Shown here one piece after another: positions 63,159 through 64,000 of a DNA stretch of 64,000 nucleotides. The DNA lies in NCBI GenBank assembly GCA_003555025.1, contig PWHV01000022.1, positions 1 through 64,000 of the forward strand, given 5' to 3'. Origin of the DNA: Methanomassiliicoccaceae archaeon (lineage in GTDB: Archaea > Thermoplasmatota > Thermoplasmata > Methanomassiliicoccales > Methanomethylophilaceae). The notes under the pieces are model-generated. The model saw nothing but the letters and a program-made list of their open reading frames with translations. It was not told the DNA's origin and did not search any database. Each line of letters starts with the position of its first letter. Position 1 is the stretch's first letter. A program made the position numbers and the translations under genes.

Positions 63159-63179
63159 GACACTGAAATAGCAACCTGA
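63126..63179 (+). CDS. Possible 17-residue leader peptide
   Basis: A frame from ATG 63126 to TGA 63179 lies 20-25 bases after the first TATA box and would be leaderless. The peptide MEVFLAKIYIFDTEIAT has no known match. It overlaps the second TATA box, so it may be chance. Confidence 0.2.
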   Translation: MEVFLAKIYIFDTEIAT

Positions 63180-63198
63180 CCATACTGGACAGGTATGG
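63180..63198 (+). promoter_or_regulatory. Leader hairpin next to the ribosome binding site
   Basis: CCATAC and GTATGG form a 6-bp stem with a 7-base loop, ending seven bases before the GGAGGG ribosome binding site at 63205-63210. It could be a protein-binding or translational control element. Confidence 0.4.
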
Positions 63199-63217
63199 AT
63201 AGCAGGAGGGATAGGAA

Positions 63218-63436
63218 ATGGTAATGGAGAAAATTAGCATAATAAAAGCGAGGCAGATCGCCGAGAACAAGGGTCTCAAGCCCGGCCGCGTCAAGGGCAC
63301 CGACGGTGTACAGTTCACCAAGGGCAACAACGACAGGCTCGAACTCATCAGCTGGGAGGATTTCCAGGACGCCCTCATGAAGAGGGGCCTGGCCATCTAC
63401 GAGAGCGGCGGCTGGATGAAGATAATGAAGTCCTGA
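63218..63436 (+). CDS. Conserved-looking small protein, unknown function
   Basis: A 72-residue basic protein. Segments such as SIIKARQIAENKGLKPGRVKG and LISWEDFQDALMKRGLAIYE suggest a small helical fold, perhaps nucleic-acid binding; I do not recognise the family. It has a strong ribosome binding site, double TATA box, leader hairpin and a strong terminator, all signs of an abundant, regulated product. ATG 63224 is an alternative start. Confidence 0.7.
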   Translation: MVMEKISIIKARQIAENKGLKPGRVKGTDGVQFTKGNNDRLELISWEDFQDALMKRGLAIYESGGWMKIMKS

Positions 63437-63452
63437 AAGGCCGGTCCTTTCC

Positions 63453-63495
63453 TTTTTTTTCCACCGGGGCTCCGGCCCCGGTGACCACCTTTTTT
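63453..63495 (+). terminator. Hairpin and T-tracts after the 72-residue protein gene
   Basis: An 8-base T-run (63453-63460), a perfect hairpin ACCGGGGC-TCCG-GCCCCGGT (63463-63482) and a second T-run (63490-63495) follow the stop codon. Another T-run is at 63502-63507. Confidence 0.7.
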
Positions 63496-63535
63496 GCCAA
63501 GTTTTTTGTACAATAAGGTGATTCAGCGTCCTTAA

Positions 63536-63623
63536 GCAGGGGTTACCGAGCCTGGCCAAAGGTGCTAGATTCAGGGTCTAGTCGTGCAGACGTTCGAGGG
63601 TTCGAATCCCTTCCCCTGCACCA
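63536..63623 (+). tRNA. tRNA-Leu (anticodon CAG)
   Basis: Acceptor GCAGGGG/CCCCTGC pairs fully. The anticodon stem CTAGA/TCTAG encloses TTCAGGG with anticodon CAG. A long class II variable arm (near TCGTGCAGACGTTCG) fits leucine. The T-arm is AGGG-TTCGAAT-CCCT. Discriminator A (63620) and CCA (63621-63623) are encoded. Confidence 0.96.
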
Positions 63624-63658
63624 TTCTTCTCCACCGTTGCAGCGTCATCGATGAAACC

Positions 63659-63666
63659 GTTTATAC
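63659..63666 (+). promoter_or_regulatory. TATA box of thiI (leaderless)
   Basis: GTTTATAC is centred about 27 bases before ATG 63689. Confidence 0.55.
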
Positions 63667-63688
63667 CCGGGAGGGGATTACCGTTGCG

Positions 63689-64000
63689 ATGAAAGTCATC
63701 CTGGTACGCTACGCCGAGCTAGGGCTGAAGAGCAGGATGGTGCGCCGGCGCTTCGAGAACCTGCTCCGCGACAACATCCTCTCCGCCCTGTCCAGCGATG
63801 GCGTCGAGGCCCTGCTCCGTTCCGACGAGGGGCGGTTCTACGCGGAGGCGGACGACACCGAGGCCGCCGTGCGGTCGTTGCGGAGGGTCTTCGGCGTGGC
63901 ATCGGTGAGCCTCGCCGAGACCTGTTCCAGCGATCTAGAGGACATCAGGTCGAAGGCGGCGGAGTACTCCCGCGGCCGCATGCGGGAGGGCCAGTCATTC
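63689..64000 (+). CDS. thiI: ThiI-like tRNA sulfurtransferase, N-terminal part
   Basis: The first 104 residues of a protein cut by the window edge. RYAELGLKSRMVRRRFENLL is the N-terminal ferredoxin-like/THUMP signature of ThiI, which makes 4-thiouridine at position 8 of tRNA. RVFGVASVSLAET follows as in the THUMP domain. The PP-loop domain lies beyond the window, so the call rests on the N-terminus. Confidence 0.85.
   Translation, partial: MKVILVRYAELGLKSRMVRRRFENLLRDNILSALSSDGVEALLRSDEGRFYAEADDTEAAVRSLRRVFGVASVSLAETCSSDLEDIRSKAAEYSRGRMREGQSF

Overview
The window is 64 kb of GC-rich, densely coded archaeal chromosome. Archaeal markers include RNA polymerase subunit K, TBP, aIF5A, Nop5 and fibrillarin, Kae1, three-OB-fold RPA, CDP-archaeol synthase (carS), PurP, ArfC, tRNA genes with encoded CCA, and many TATA boxes placed about 25 nt upstream of leaderless start codons. 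An SMC-ScpA-ScpB operon, a V4R-domain regulator resembling methanogen MsvR, and a DUF6015-like protein suggest a Thermoplasmata-class euryarchaeon, perhaps Methanomassiliicoccales. That placement is inference: no methanogenesis gene is present here.

Layout. 1-3.3 kb: a partial gene end, a GT4 glycosyltransferase, and leuC-leuD. 3.4-6.1 kb: rpoK, rpsB, a MEMO-family protein and two tandem zinc-ribbon membrane proteins. 6.1-9 kb: RPA and its partner on the minus strand, divergent from a membrane protein. 9-15.5 kb: purP, pdxS, an aminotransferase, a class V aminotransferase-serA pair, and a small MTH1187-type protein. 15.6-21.1 kb: DUF6015-like protein, XPD/DinG-type helicase, carS, pyrE, family 4 uracil-DNA glycosylase, and two GT2 glycosyltransferases. 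21.3-27.5 kb: smc-scpA-scpB, an Lsm protein and a sugar-phosphate nucleotidylyltransferase. 27.6-33.5 kb: an ABC importer (double permease, two ATPases, no binding protein) with a DUF47 protein and a phosphohexomutase. 33.5-38.1 kb, minus strand: a TMEM165-type exchanger, agmatinase-aIF5A, and an mtnA-aldolase-nop5 operon that diverges from a V4R regulator. 38.9-41.5 kb: arfC, rtcA, MscS. tRNA-Gly(CCC) and tRNA-Val(GAC) bracket an accessory-looking block (41.7-49.1 kb) with a three-gene phosphonate biosynthesis operon, a PflX-like radical SAM protein, a catalase and an MFS carrier. 49.4-54.8 kb: a glutaredoxin-like protein, kae1, a RecJ-like DHH nuclease with rps15, HIT, an orphan symporter accessory peptide, TBP, Nudix and fibrillarin. 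55-58.5 kb: an RPH-like phosphotransferase with a CrtC-like partner. 58.5-63 kb: an IMPase-NAD kinase-JAMM operon convergent with glmM-glmU. The end has a strongly promoted 72-residue protein, tRNA-Leu(CAG) and the start of thiI.

The most interesting items are: the phosphonate operon (PEP mutase fused to a cytidylyltransferase, phosphonopyruvate decarboxylase, phosphonoacetaldehyde reductase); probable CTG start codons fused to upstream stops (leuD, nadK, possibly smc); a repeated ATGGGCC operator between the V4R regulator and the deoxyadenosine/methylthioadenosine salvage operon; an RPH-like enzyme of unknown substrate; and recurring palindromic stop-stop overlaps at convergent gene ends. 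No CRISPR array, insertion sequence, rRNA or replication origin was seen. No gene-free stretch exceeds about 270 bases.
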